A DNA stretch of 24,013 bases from Oscillospiraceae bacterium (lineage in GTDB: Bacteria; Bacillota_A; Clostridia; Oscillospirales; Oscillospiraceae), in assembly GCA_017455225.1 (NCBI GenBank), contig JAFTBL010000095.1, positions 1 through 24,013 of the forward strand, given 5' to 3'. Under the pieces are notes generated by a model. It saw nothing but the letters and a program-made list of their open reading frames with translations, ran no database searches and had not been told where the DNA came from. The translations under genes and the position numbers were made by a program. Shown in pieces: positions 1-7,246 of the stretch. Each line of letters opens with the position of its first letter. Position 1 is the first letter of the stretch.

Positions 1-650
1 CCGGCGATCTCCATGTCGCAGGGGATGGCCAGCACGCGGGTGTAGTCCTCGTGCACCACCATCAGGTGGCCGTTGTCCCACCGGGAGCGCACCTTGCCGC
101 CGAAATGCACCTCCTCCGCCTCCTGCGGCTTGGGCATCAGCCACGCGTCGCCCAGTCCCTTCCACGCGTCGGGCAGCTCGACCTGCTGTCCCTCCACGAT
201 CTTCTGGCGGAAAATGCCCAGCTCGTAGCAGATGGAATAGCCCGCCGCCGGGATCTCCAGCGTGGTCAGCCCGTCCAGGTAGCAGGCCGCCAGACGGCCC
301 AGACCGCCGTTGCCCAGCCCTGCGTCCGGCTCCATGTCAAAGATGTCCGACGCCTTGAACCCCAGCTCGCCGATGGCGGCGGTCAGCTGGGGCAGAAGGC
401 CCAGATTGTAGGCGTTTTTCATCAGGCTGCGGCCCATGAGAAACTCCAGCGACATGTAGTGCACCATGCGCCAGCCGTTCTCGGCGGTGCGCTGCCGGGT
501 CTCCACGCCCCGCTCGGCCATGATGTCCCGCAGTACCATGGCGCAGGACTTCATGATCTCGCCGTCGCTGGCCTGCGCCTCGGTGCAGCCGTAGTTCAGC
601 CGCAGCTTTTGCTTGATCTGTTCCTTGAGTGTGTCTTTGCTGTAATTCAT
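1..650 (-). CDS. glgP: Glycogen phosphorylase, N-terminal part (cut by window edge)
   Basis: Glycogen/maltodextrin phosphorylase (GT35) releases glucose-1-phosphate from the non-reducing ends of cytoplasmic glycogen. About 216 N-terminal codons are present and the reading frame stays open to the left edge; the family is usually about 750-850 residues, so roughly a quarter is visible. Visible family signatures are LEFLMGRSL and the glycine-rich GLGNGGLGRLAACYLDG stretch, followed by the AAGYSICYELGIF segment of the phosphorylase core. The PLP lysine and catalytic C-terminal half lie outside the window. The ATG at 650 is preceded by GGAGG with 5-nt spacing, so the start is secure. It lies 25 bp after the glgA stop and is the last visible gene of the glg operon, pairing degradation with synthesis. 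Family assignment is firm; maltodextrin versus glycogen preference cannot be told. Confidence 0.95.
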   Translation of the reverse strand, partial: MNYSKDTLKEQIKQKLRLNYGCTEAQASDGEIMKSCAMVLRDIMAERGVETRQRTAENGWRMVHYMSLEFLMGRSLMKNAYNLGLLPQLTAAIGELGFKASDIFDMEPDAGLGNGGLGRLAACYLDGLTTLEIPAAGYSICYELGIFRQKIVEGQQVELPDAWKGLGDAWLMPKPQEAEEVHFGGKVRSRWDNGHLMVVHEDYTRVLAIPCDMEIA

Positions 651-675
651 CCGTTCCTCCTATGGAAGCCGAAGC

Positions 676-2103
676 TCACTCCGGCAGTTTTTCGTAAATA
701 TCCCGGTAGATCCCGGCGCTCTTGCCCCAGCTGAAATCCTCACTCATGGCGCGGCGCTGTACGGCCTTGAAATAGTCGCTGCCGTACACGCGGCAGGCCT
801 CGCCGATGACGTACAGCATGTCCCACGCGTCGTAGGAGGCGAAGACGAAGCCGGTGCCGTCCGCCTGCCCGGCCTGGCACGAGCGCACCGAGTCGTTCAG
901 CCCGCCGGTCTGGCGGACGATGGGCACCGTACCGTAGCGCATGGCGATCATCTGGCTCAGCCCGCAGGGCTCGCTGCGGGAGGGCATCAAAAAGAGATCC
1001 GCTCCGGCGTAGATCTGCCGCGCCAGCGCGTCGGAATAGGTGATGCAGGCGGCCACGCGCCCGGCGTACTGCTCCGAAGCGTGCCGGAAGAAATCCTCGT
1101 ACCCCGGCTCTCCCTTGCCCAGCACCACCAGCTGGGCGCCGTAGTTCATGATCCCCTCCAGCGCGGCGCACACAAGGTCCATGCCCTTGTGCCCCACCAG
1201 GCGGCTGACGATGGCGATCAGCGGCACGTCCGGCGCCGGGGCAAGACCCACCTGCTGCTGCAGCGCGGCCTTGCACTTGGCCTTGCCGCCGGGACGGGCG
1301 GCGGAATAGCGGGCGCACAGCGCCTTGTCGGTGTGGGGGTCGAAGCTGGCCACGTCGATGCCGTTGAGGATGCCGGTCAGCTTGTACCCCACGGCGGCGA
1401 TCACGTCCTCCAGCCCGTGGGCGTGAGCCGGGTCCCGCAGCTCCCATGCGTAGGTGGGGCTGACGGTGGTCACCGCGTCGGCGGTCAGCAGTGCGGCCTG
1501 CATCAGGTTCACCGCGTCACCCCGGCGCAGCACGCCGGTGTCCCACCAGCCCCGGTCCAGACCCAGCAGATCCTCCACTGTGTTGCCGGGGAGCCAGCCC
1601 TGATACTCCATATTATGCACCGTGTATACGCTGCGCACGCCCCGGTAGGCCTCCGCGCGGCAGGCGTAATCCTTCAGATACACCGGCAGCAACGCGGTCT
1701 GCCAGTCGTTGCAGTGTACCACCTGGGGCATATCGTCCAGATGGGGCAGCAGATCGGCCACCGCCCGGCAGAAGAAGGCGAAGCGCTCACCGTCGTCAAA
1801 CTCACCGTAAAGGGCGCCGCGGCGGAAATACTTCTCGTTGTCCACGAAGTACCACGTCACGCCCCGGTAGGACAGGGAGAAGAGGCCGCAGTATTCGTGC
1901 CGCCACGCAAGATCCACGTAGATGTACTTGCGATAGGTCATCCGGCTGCGCCATTCCTCGCCGATCTGGCCGTACAGAGGCAGGATCACCGCCACGTTGT
2001 CGCCGCCCTCGGCCAGCGCCACGGGCAGGCTGCCCGCCACGTCTGCAAGGCCGCCTGTTTTGCAGAAGGGGGCCGCCTCGCTGGCGGCAAAGAGAATGTT
2101 CAT
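676..2103 (-). CDS. glgA: Glycogen synthase (ADP-glucose-dependent)
   Basis: Glycogen synthase (GT5) transfers glucose from ADP-glucose onto alpha-1,4-glucan chains in the cytoplasm. The protein is 475 residues, the normal bacterial GlgA length. The N-terminal KTGGLADVAGSLP loop (from about residue 15) is the ADP-glucose-binding motif. The C-terminal Rossmann domain has VSRLVGHKG near 300, then SRSEPCGLSQM near 375 carrying the conserved acidic residue, then TGGLNDSV. A GTG codon two codons upstream (2109) is in frame, but the GAGGTG ribosome site is spaced correctly only for the ATG at 2103, and that start leaves a 2-bp gap to the glgD stop instead of an overlap. The product uses the ADP-glucose made by the glgC and glgD products encoded just upstream and feeds the branching enzyme. 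Confidence 0.95.
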   Translation of the reverse strand: MNILFAASEAAPFCKTGGLADVAGSLPVALAEGGDNVAVILPLYGQIGEEWRSRMTYRKYIYVDLAWRHEYCGLFSLSYRGVTWYFVDNEKYFRRGALYGEFDDGERFAFFCRAVADLLPHLDDMPQVVHCNDWQTALLPVYLKDYACRAEAYRGVRSVYTVHNMEYQGWLPGNTVEDLLGLDRGWWDTGVLRRGDAVNLMQAALLTADAVTTVSPTYAWELRDPAHAHGLEDVIAAVGYKLTGILNGIDVASFDPHTDKALCARYSAARPGGKAKCKAALQQQVGLAPAPDVPLIAIVSRLVGHKGMDLVCAALEGIMNYGAQLVVLGKGEPGYEDFFRHASEQYAGRVAACITYSDALARQIYAGADLFLMPSRSEPCGLSQMIAMRYGTVPIVRQTGGLNDSVRSCQAGQADGTGFVFASYDAWDMLYVIGEACRVYGSDYFKAVQRRAMSEDFSWGKSAGIYRDIYEKLPE

Positions 2104-2105
2104 GC

Positions 2106-3221
2106 TCACACCTCACTGTTTCTGGCGATCACCAGCGGATAGGTCTCGTGTCCCATCAGCGTGCCGTTTTCACGGATGGTCACGTACTTGTCGGTGATGA
2201 CGCTGCGCAAAATGGCGCCTCGCTTGACCACCGTGCCCTTGAAGAGGATGCAGTTCTGCACGTCCGCGTCCTTTTCCACTCTCACGCCCCGGAAGAGGAT
2301 GCAGTTTTTCACCGTGCCCTGAATGTCGCAGCCGTCGGCAATGAGGGAGTTGACGCACTCGCCGGTGGGGTCGATATAGCTGGAGGGCGCGTCGTTCTCC
2401 TTGCCGAAGATGGGACGCTCCGGGCAAAAGAGCTCCCGCCGCATCTCCGGCCGCAGCAGCTCCATGCTGCGGCGGTAATAGGTCTGGATGGTGTTGATGC
2501 GGGCGGCATAGCCGTCCCACACAAAGCCCTGAATAAACAGCTCCTTGCCCCGGCTCTGCAGCACGGCGCCGCGGAAGCTGTATTCGTTGTGGGCCATGCA
2601 GTCCTCCACCAGACGCAGCAGCAGCTCCGTGCTCATCACGTAGATGTTCAGGCAGCGGTGCCCCACCGGGGTGTGCACATCCCGTACCGTGTCAACGATG
2701 CGGCCGGTTTCATCCAGCGTGAAGTAGGTATCGTTGCTGTCGCCCAGGCGGGAGGTGCACACGGCGGTGATGTCCGCGCCGGTGCGCAGATGATCCTCCA
2801 GCACGTCGTCCAGCGGCAGGTTGATCACCAGATCGCTGTCGCACAGCACCACGTAGTCCTGCCGGATGTGGGCAAGGTAGTCCTGCACGCAGCCCAGCGC
2901 CTCCATCTTGCCCCGGAAGGGGCCGGCGCCGCCCTCGCGGTGCTCAGCGTAGGCGAAGGCGGGCAGCAGCTTCAGCCCTCCGTTTTTCCGGCTCAGATCC
3001 CAGCTCTTGCCGCTGCCCAGATGATCCAGCATGCTCTGGCACTTGCCGTGCATGATCACGCCCACATCGGTGATGCCGGCATTGACCATGTTGGACAGCA
3101 TGAAGTCCACCACCCGGTAGTCGCCGCCGAAGGGGATGGAGCCATGCACCCGGTGGTCGATCAGCTCCCGCAGCCCTGTCTTTTTCTCATAGGAAAAAAT
3201 GATCCCGTGCAGTCCGTTCAT
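2106..3221 (-). CDS. glgD: GlgD subunit of ADP-glucose pyrophosphorylase
   Basis: This 371-residue protein is a paralogue of the glgC product next to it. In Bacillota GlgD is known as a companion subunit that stimulates GlgC. The nucleotidyltransferase fold is recognisable from [17 protein letters not shown] near the N-terminus and a C-terminal left-handed beta-helix with hexapeptide-like repeats ([19 protein letters not shown] region). The GGxGxRL nucleotide-binding loop of active enzymes is absent; the corresponding segment reads [12 protein letters not shown], which fits a non-catalytic or modulatory subunit. The in-frame ORF extends 34 codons upstream, but that stretch is coding sequence of glgC in another frame. 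The ATG at 3221 overlaps the glgC stop as ATGA, typical of translational coupling, and GGGGAGGTACTCGC lies just before it. Confidence 0.93.
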   Translation of the reverse strand: MNGLHGIIFSYEKKTGLRELIDHRVHGSIPFGGDYRVVDFMLSNMVNAGITDVGVIMHGKCQSMLDHLGSGKSWDLSRKNGGLKLLPAFAYAEHREGGAGPFRGKMEALGCVQDYLAHIRQDYVVLCDSDLVINLPLDDVLEDHLRTGADITAVCTSRLGDSNDTYFTLDETGRIVDTVRDVHTPVGHRCLNIYVMSTELLLRLVEDCMAHNEYSFRGAVLQSRGKELFIQGFVWDGYAARINTIQTYYRRSMELLRPEMRRELFCPERPIFGKENDAPSSYIDPTGECVNSLIADGCDIQGTVKNCILFRGVRVEKDADVQNCILFKGTVVKRGAILRSVITDKYVTIRENGTLMGHETYPLVIARNSEV

Positions 3222-4432
3222 GCGAGTACCTCCCCGTTGTGAGTCTTGTCCAGCATGGTCTTGGGCGGCACCTGTTCGCCGGGCGCGATCACAGTCCCCG
3301 GCCCCAGTACGGCGATGCCCCACTGCGCCGGATCCTCAGCGTTCTCCGGCGGTGCGCCCACCACGGCGCCCTTGCCGATGCGGCAGTTTTCACCCACGAT
3401 GGCGTAGCACACCTTGGCGCCCGGCTCGATCACGGCGCCGGGCATGACCACCGAGTAGGCCACCACGGCGTCCTCGCCCACGGTGGTGCCGGTGCTCAGC
3501 ACGCTGTTTTTCACCTCGCCGGCGATCACGCTGCCTTTGGCGATGGCGCTGTTGCCCACGTCCGCCGTCGGCCCCACGAAGGTAGGCGGGCAGACGGTGT
3601 TGCGGCCGTAGATGGGCCAGCTCTTGTCCAGCAGGTTCAACCCCGAGCCGGGCAGCAGCATGTCCATGTTGGCGTCCCACAGGGAGTCCAGCGTGCCCAC
3701 ATCCTTCCAGTAGCCCTCGAAGCGGTAGGCGGTCAGCACCTCGCCCCGGCTCAGCATGGCAGGAATGATGTTCTTGCCAAAATCATTTTCCGAGGCGGCG
3801 TCTGCCTCGTCCTCAATGAGATACTGGCGAAGCTTCTGCCACGAGAAGAGATAGATGCCCATGGAGGCCAGATTGCTCTTGGGCTCCTTGGGCTTTTCGG
3901 CAAATTCGGTGACCCGGTCGTTTTTGCCCACGGCCATGATGCCGAAGCGGCTGGCCTCAGCCCACGGCACCTCGATCACGGAGATGGTGCAGGCGGCGCA
4001 GGTGGCATTGTGCACCCGGAGCATATCGGAATAGTCCATTTTGTAGATGTGGTCGCCGGACAGCACCGCCACGTACTCCGGATCATACAGATCCACGAAG
4101 CCGATATTCTGGTAGATGGCGTTGGCGGTGCCCTTGTACCACGAGGCGCCGGTGGCGCTTTGGTAGGGCGGCAGGATGTGGACGCCGCCGCTCATGCGGT
4201 CCAGCTCCCAGGGCTGGCCGCTGCCGATATAGCTGTTCAGCTCCAGCGGCCGGTACTGGGTCAGCACGCCCACGGTGTCGATGCCGGAGTTGATACAGTT
4301 GGACAGGGGAAAGTCGATGATGCGAAATTTGCCGCCAAAGGGGACGGCTGGCTTTGCCATATCGCCGGTCAGCACGTAGAGCCGGCTGCCCTGACCGCCT
4401 GCCAGCAGCATGGCTACACACTCTTTCTTCAT
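3218..4432 (-). CDS. glgC: Glucose-1-phosphate adenylyltransferase (ADP-glucose pyrophosphorylase)
   Basis: The enzyme makes ADP-glucose from glucose-1-phosphate and ATP, the committed and usually allosterically controlled step of bacterial glycogen synthesis. The 404-residue length is normal. Residues 9-20 hold the [12 protein letters not shown] nucleotide-binding loop, followed by [19 protein letters not shown], the conserved SGQPWELDR segment near 70-80 and [11 protein letters not shown] near 130. Residues from about 290 form the left-handed parallel beta-helix (repeats such as [16 protein letters not shown]). The gene overlaps glgB upstream and glgD downstream by ATGA at both ends, so the trio is probably translationally coupled. 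AAGGA precedes the ATG. Confidence 0.96.
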   Translation of the reverse strand: MKKECVAMLLAGGQGSRLYVLTGDMAKPAVPFGGKFRIIDFPLSNCINSGIDTVGVLTQYRPLELNSYIGSGQPWELDRMSGGVHILPPYQSATGASWYKGTANAIYQNIGFVDLYDPEYVAVLSGDHIYKMDYSDMLRVHNATCAACTISVIEVPWAEASRFGIMAVGKNDRVTEFAEKPKEPKSNLASMGIYLFSWQKLRQYLIEDEADAASENDFGKNIIPAMLSRGEVLTAYRFEGYWKDVGTLDSLWDANMDMLLPGSGLNLLDKSWPIYGRNTVCPPTFVGPTADVGNSAIAKGSVIAGEVKNSVLSTGTTVGEDAVVAYSVVMPGAVIEPGAKVCYAIVGENCRIGKGAVVGAPPENAEDPAQWGIAVLGPGTVIAPGEQVPPKTMLDKTHNGEVLA

Positions 4433-6288
4433 AATTTGTTCCTTCCTTTTCTTCTTTTCCTGCCCCGCAGGATCACCGCGCCCAACGGCGGAATACGAAT
4501 GGAAACGGAGTGCTGCTGCCCGTGAGAGGGGATGGGCTCCACGGCGATGCGGTCGCCGTTCAAAACGCCGCTGCCGCCCCAGGCGGGATCGTCCGTGTTG
4601 AACAGCTCCTCATATTCAGCGGCGGCGGGCACGCCGAAGCGATACCCCTCCCACGCCTGCGGCGCAAAATTCACCGCGCACAAAAGCTCCTTGCCCTGCC
4701 GGTCGCGCCGCAGGAACACCAGCACGTTATTCCGGTTGTCGTCCGGCACCAGCCACTGAAAGCCGTCCCAGTCCTCGTCGTTGTCCCACAGGGGGCGGTT
4801 GGCGCGGTAGAAGCGGTTCAGCGCCCGGAGGCACTCGTGGGTGCGGCGGCAGTCGTCGTTGCCCAGCAGATACCAGTCCAGCTGGCCCCGGAAGTCCCAC
4901 TCGTGCCACTGCCCCAGCTCCGTGCCCATGAAGGTGAGCTTGCGTCCGGGATGGCAGAGCATGTAGGCGTAAAAGCCCCGCACGCCCGCCAGCTGGCGCC
5001 AGTCGTCCCCCGGCATTTTGCCCCGGAGCGAGCCCTTCATATGCACCACCTCGTCGTGGCTGATGGACAGGATGAACCGCTCGGAAAAGGCGTAGACCAT
5101 GGAGAAGGTCACGTCCTTGTGGTGGTATTGGCGGAAATAGGGATCCATCTTCAGATAGTGGCACACGTCGTTCATCCAGCCCATGTTCCACTTCATGTCA
5201 AAGCCCAGTCCGCCCTCGGCGGTGGGGTGAGTCACCTTGGGCCACGCGGTGGACTCCTCCGCCACCGTCATGGCGCCGGGGGCGTTGGCGTGCACCGTGT
5301 CGTTCAGCAGACTCAAAAAGTCGATGGCCTCCAGATTTTCGTGGCCGCCGTACGCGTTGGGGCGCCACTCCTGCCGCCCGTAGTCCAGATACAGCATGGA
5401 CGCCACCGCGTCCACCCGCAGTCCGTCGATATGGTATTCGTTCAGCCAGTACAGCGCCGAGGAGAGGAGGAAGCTGCGCACGTCGTTCTTCCCGAAGTCG
5501 AAGACCCGGGTGCCCCAGCCCTCGTGCTCCCATTTCAGCCGGTCGCCGTACTCGTACAGGCAGGTGCCGTCAAAGTCGATCAACCCGTGCTCGTCCTTGC
5601 AGAAGTGGGCGGGCACCCAGTCCAGAAGCACCGCCAGCCCCGCCCGGTGCAGCCGATCCACCAGATACATGAAGTCGTGGGGCGTGCCGTAGCGGCTGGT
5701 GGGGGCGAAATAGCCGGTGCATTGATAGCCCCAGCTGTCGTCCAGCGGATACTCGGTCACCGGCAGCAGCTCCACCGCGTCGTAGCCCATGTCCCGGGCG
5801 TAAACCGCCAGCTCGTCCGCCAACTGCCGGTAGCCGAAGGGGTTGCCGTCCTCATACCGGCGCCAGGAGCCGGGGTGCACCTCGTAGATGTTCAGCCGCC
5901 GCTCCCGCAGGGGCTCGGACCGCCGCCGCTCCAGCCACGCACTGTCGCGCCAGCCGTAGCCGCCGAGATCGTAGAGCTTGGCGGAGGTCTCCGGCCGGGT
6001 CTGGGTGTGGAAGGCGTAGGGGTCGGTTTTCCAGCGGGTCTTGCCGTCCGCTCCGGCCACCACGAATTTATAGGCGTCGTATTCGGCGGCATGGGGCACC
6101 GTCAGCTCCCACACGCCGTCGCGGCAGGCCATCTCCTGCCCCTGCCAGCCGTTGAAATCCCCGGCCAGACGCACGCTGCGGGCACTGGGCGCCCACATGC
6201 GGAACACCCAGCCCCCGGCGCAGCGGTGGGCGCCGAAGTACTCATATGCGCGGTGGTCGTTTCCTTCCAGAAAGCCGGGACGGATCAT
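4429..6288 (-). CDS. glgB: 1,4-alpha-glucan branching enzyme
   Basis: The branching enzyme (GH13) cuts alpha-1,4-glucan chains and reattaches them by alpha-1,6 bonds. From the ATG at 6288 it is 619 residues. An N-terminal CBM48-type domain ([21 protein letters not shown], about 28-48) is followed by the catalytic barrel. The GH13 regions are visible in order: LLDWVPAHF near 221, GLRVDAV with nucleophile Asp293, AEEST near 343-347 with the acid/base Glu, and ISHDEVVH with Asp412. The C-terminal all-beta domain ends at the stop overlapping glgC. The ORF continues 14 codons upstream to 6330, but GAGGT sits six bases before the ATG at 6288 and the conserved family sequence begins there. It is the first gene of the glg operon, 75 bp or so downstream of the predicted transcription start. 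Confidence 0.96.
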   Translation of the reverse strand: MIRPGFLEGNDHRAYEYFGAHRCAGGWVFRMWAPSARSVRLAGDFNGWQGQEMACRDGVWELTVPHAAEYDAYKFVVAGADGKTRWKTDPYAFHTQTRPETSAKLYDLGGYGWRDSAWLERRRSEPLRERRLNIYEVHPGSWRRYEDGNPFGYRQLADELAVYARDMGYDAVELLPVTEYPLDDSWGYQCTGYFAPTSRYGTPHDFMYLVDRLHRAGLAVLLDWVPAHFCKDEHGLIDFDGTCLYEYGDRLKWEHEGWGTRVFDFGKNDVRSFLLSSALYWLNEYHIDGLRVDAVASMLYLDYGRQEWRPNAYGGHENLEAIDFLSLLNDTVHANAPGAMTVAEESTAWPKVTHPTAEGGLGFDMKWNMGWMNDVCHYLKMDPYFRQYHHKDVTFSMVYAFSERFILSISHDEVVHMKGSLRGKMPGDDWRQLAGVRGFYAYMLCHPGRKLTFMGTELGQWHEWDFRGQLDWYLLGNDDCRRTHECLRALNRFYRANRPLWDNDEDWDGFQWLVPDDNRNNVLVFLRRDRQGKELLCAVNFAPQAWEGYRFGVPAAAEYEELFNTDDPAWGGSGVLNGDRIAVEPIPSHGQQHSVSIRIPPLGAVILRGRKRRKGRNKL

Positions 6289-6369
6289 GGCGCTACCTCG
6301 TCTTTTCCGGCGGGTACGCCCTGCAGGCATACCGTACCAGTTTACAATTTACTATATTATAGCATGCCC

Positions 6370-6398
6370 ATTATACCGTCCTTTCCATCTATCGTCAA
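6370..6398 (-). promoter_or_regulatory. Sigma-A promoter of the glg operon
   Basis: Reading the minus strand, TTGACG (6398-6393) is followed after exactly 17 bp by TATAAT (6375-6370). Transcription should start near 6363, giving a leader of about 75 nt before glgB. This matches the housekeeping consensus at nearly every position and is the only good promoter found upstream of glgB. Confidence 0.85.
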
Positions 6399-6435
6399 GA
6401 ACAGAAACGGCAGACCTGCATTTCGCGAATACGCG

Positions 6436-6464
6436 TTGACAACCGGGGCGGGGCATAGTAAAAT
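6436..6464 (+). promoter_or_regulatory. Sigma-A promoter of the tRNA gene
   Basis: TTGACA (6436-6441), a 17-bp spacer and TAAAAT (6459-6464) lie on the plus strand, 13 bases before the first base of the tRNA. It is divergent from the glg promoter; their -35 boxes are about 37 bp apart. Confidence 0.85.
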
Positions 6465-6477
6465 AGCACCTGTATCT

Positions 6478-6554
6478 GCCCGCGTAGCTCAGCAGGATAG
6501 AGCGGCCGCCTCCCAAGCGGCTGGCCAGAGGTTCGAATCCTCCCGCGGGTGCCA
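6478..6554 (+). tRNA. tRNA with anticodon CCC (Gly by decoding), arginine-like body, CCA encoded
   Basis: A full cloverleaf folds by hand. The acceptor arm is GCCCGCG (6478-6484) with CGCGGGT (6544-6550); its first pair is G-U. The D stem is GCTC/GAGC. The anticodon stem is GCCGC/GCGGC around loop CTCCCAA, with anticodon CCC at 6512-6514. The variable loop is 5 nt, and the T arm is AGAGG-TTCGAAT-CCTCC with an A-C mismatch at its outer pair. Discriminator G73 and a genomic CCA end the gene. CCC reads GGG (Gly). However, A20 in the D loop and G73 resemble bacterial tRNA-Arg, and the U73 usual for bacterial tRNA-Gly is missing. A single T at 6514 would give the ordinary Arg anticodon CCU. It is certainly a tRNA; the charged amino acid is less certain. 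Confidence 0.9.
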
Positions 6555-6555
6555 G

Positions 6556-6593
6556 AAAGGCGCCTTTTGTCGGCCGACAAAAGGCGCCTTTTT
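6556..6593 (+). terminator. Rho-independent terminator after the tRNA
   Basis: A perfect 36-bp palindrome (6556-6591, two 18-nt arms meeting at CGG/CCG) begins two bases after the tRNA CCA and ends in TTTTT. It acts in the plus direction only; no T-run follows it on the minus strand. The arms also contain the shorter palindrome AAAGGCGCCTTT twice, so two alternative small hairpins could form. Confidence 0.88.
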
Positions 6594-6746
6594 GAGTGAT
6601 GTGTTCCGCTGTGCGGAACGTGATGCTTGCTTTGCAAGTGATGTTCCCTTCGGGCGTGATGTGTGCCTGCGGTACGTGAGCGGAACGCATCACATCACTA
6701 CGGCGAAGCCGTAAAAGCGCTTGCCGCCTTGCGGCATACATCACTC
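6594..6746. repeat. Array of six small hairpins bounded by 9-bp inverted repeats
   Basis: The element opens with GAGTGATGT (6594-6602) and closes with its exact complement ACATCACTC (6738-6746). Between them are short stems with 3-nt loops: 6603-6619 (7 bp), 6626-6638 (5 bp), 6646-6654 (3 bp), 6663-6675 (5 bp), 6699-6713 (6 bp) and 6722-6736 (6 bp). In the left half stems are separated by GTGAT or TGAT, in the right half by CATCAC. GCGGAAC recurs at 6680-6686 and could pair with the first stem instead. No convincing reading frame is seen. It may be a MITE-like or REP-like repeat or a structured RNA; the sequence alone does not decide. Confidence 0.7.
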
Positions 6747-6775
6747 TTGAATGATTCACACTTTTCAAATATAAT
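6747..6775 (+). promoter_or_regulatory. Sigma-A promoter of the TfoX-domain gene
   Basis: TTGAAT (6747-6752), a 17-bp spacer and TATAAT (6770-6775) give a near-consensus promoter. Its -35 box directly abuts the right end of the hairpin array. The predicted start near 6782 leaves a leader of about 37 nt before the GTG start. Confidence 0.85.
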
Positions 6776-6818
6776 TAAGAAAAAAACGACAAATTCGGGA
6801 TTTGTGGAGGCGATCACA

Positions 6819-7133
6819 GTGAAAGATTTTAACGAATATGTACGTGAGTGCTTTTCTGCAGCAGGTGAGATCGTCATAAAATCCATGATGGGCGGATATC
6901 TTGTATACCTCAACGGTAAGCTGATAGGTGACATTTGTGATAATGAATTGTTTTTGAAGAGAACGCCGACATCAGACAGACTTCTTGACGACTCAGAACA
7001 GCGTTATCCTTACGAAGGCTCTAAGACGCTGATGCACGTATTCGACAGATTTGAGGATACGGATCTGATTGCAGGATTACTGAAAGGCATGTACGCAGAA
7101 CTGCCTGAAAAGAAACCCAAGAAAGCCAAATGA
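6819..7133 (+). CDS. Small TfoX N-terminal-domain family protein
   Basis: The 104-residue protein resembles the TfoX/Sxy N-terminal domain: an N-terminal helix (DFNEYVRECFSAAGEIV), then the family-like MMGGYLVYLNGKLIGDIC strand pair and NELFLKRT, then a Tyr-containing helical part and a lysine-rich tail KKPKKAK. In gamma-proteobacteria TfoX regulates competence genes, but stand-alone N-domain proteins in Bacillota have no established role, so no function is claimed. The GTG start is chosen because GGAGG lies 8 bases before it and a strong promoter sits just upstream; the longer open frame to 6663 runs back through the hairpin array. Hand counts of two lines give roughly 33-47% GC, against about 57-73% in sampled lines of nearby genes, so it may have been acquired separately. 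Confidence 0.75.
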   Translation: MKDFNEYVRECFSAAGEIVIKSMMGGYLVYLNGKLIGDICDNELFLKRTPTSDRLLDDSEQRYPYEGSKTLMHVFDRFEDTDLIAGLLKGMYAELPEKKPKKAK

Positions 7134-7215
7134 GACTTATATAAATTCCGGCTTGCGATGCTGTAAACGTATATCATTTTGGCGTTCTTTCGCAAAAAAA
7201 GCGCCTGTATCCCAA

Positions 7216-7243
7216 AACCCCTCCGGCCTGCACCGGAGGGGTT
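7216..7243. terminator. Hairpin terminator between the TfoX-domain and MlrC-family genes
   Basis: An 11-bp perfect stem (AACCCCTCCGG, loop of 6, CCGGAGGGGTT) lies between the convergent gene ends. On the minus strand it runs into GGGGTTTT and is 3 bp past the MlrC-family stop codon, so it mainly serves that gene. On the plus strand it is followed by a weaker TTCGTTCATTT and may also stop the small gene. Confidence 0.75.
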
Positions 7244-7246
7244 CGT

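Noticed and set aside
6356..6361. A second TATAAT on the minus strand in the glgB leader
   Set aside because: No -35-like sequence lies at the right distance; the promoter at 6370-6398 explains transcription better.
6594..6746. CRISPR array
   Set aside because: The repeated words are only 5-6 bases, the intervals are 15-25 bp and are themselves palindromic, and no cas genes are near.
6352..6768. Open frames on both strands running through the tRNA and its terminator
   Set aside because: They translate a folded tRNA, a palindromic terminator and the hairpin array; such spurious tRNA-antisense peptides are common. None has a ribosome site.
7163..7177. Catabolite-response (cre)-like sequence TGTAAACGTATATCA
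   Set aside because: It fits the left half of the consensus but the right half is off by one base with mismatches, and it lies downstream of convergent genes, not near a promoter.
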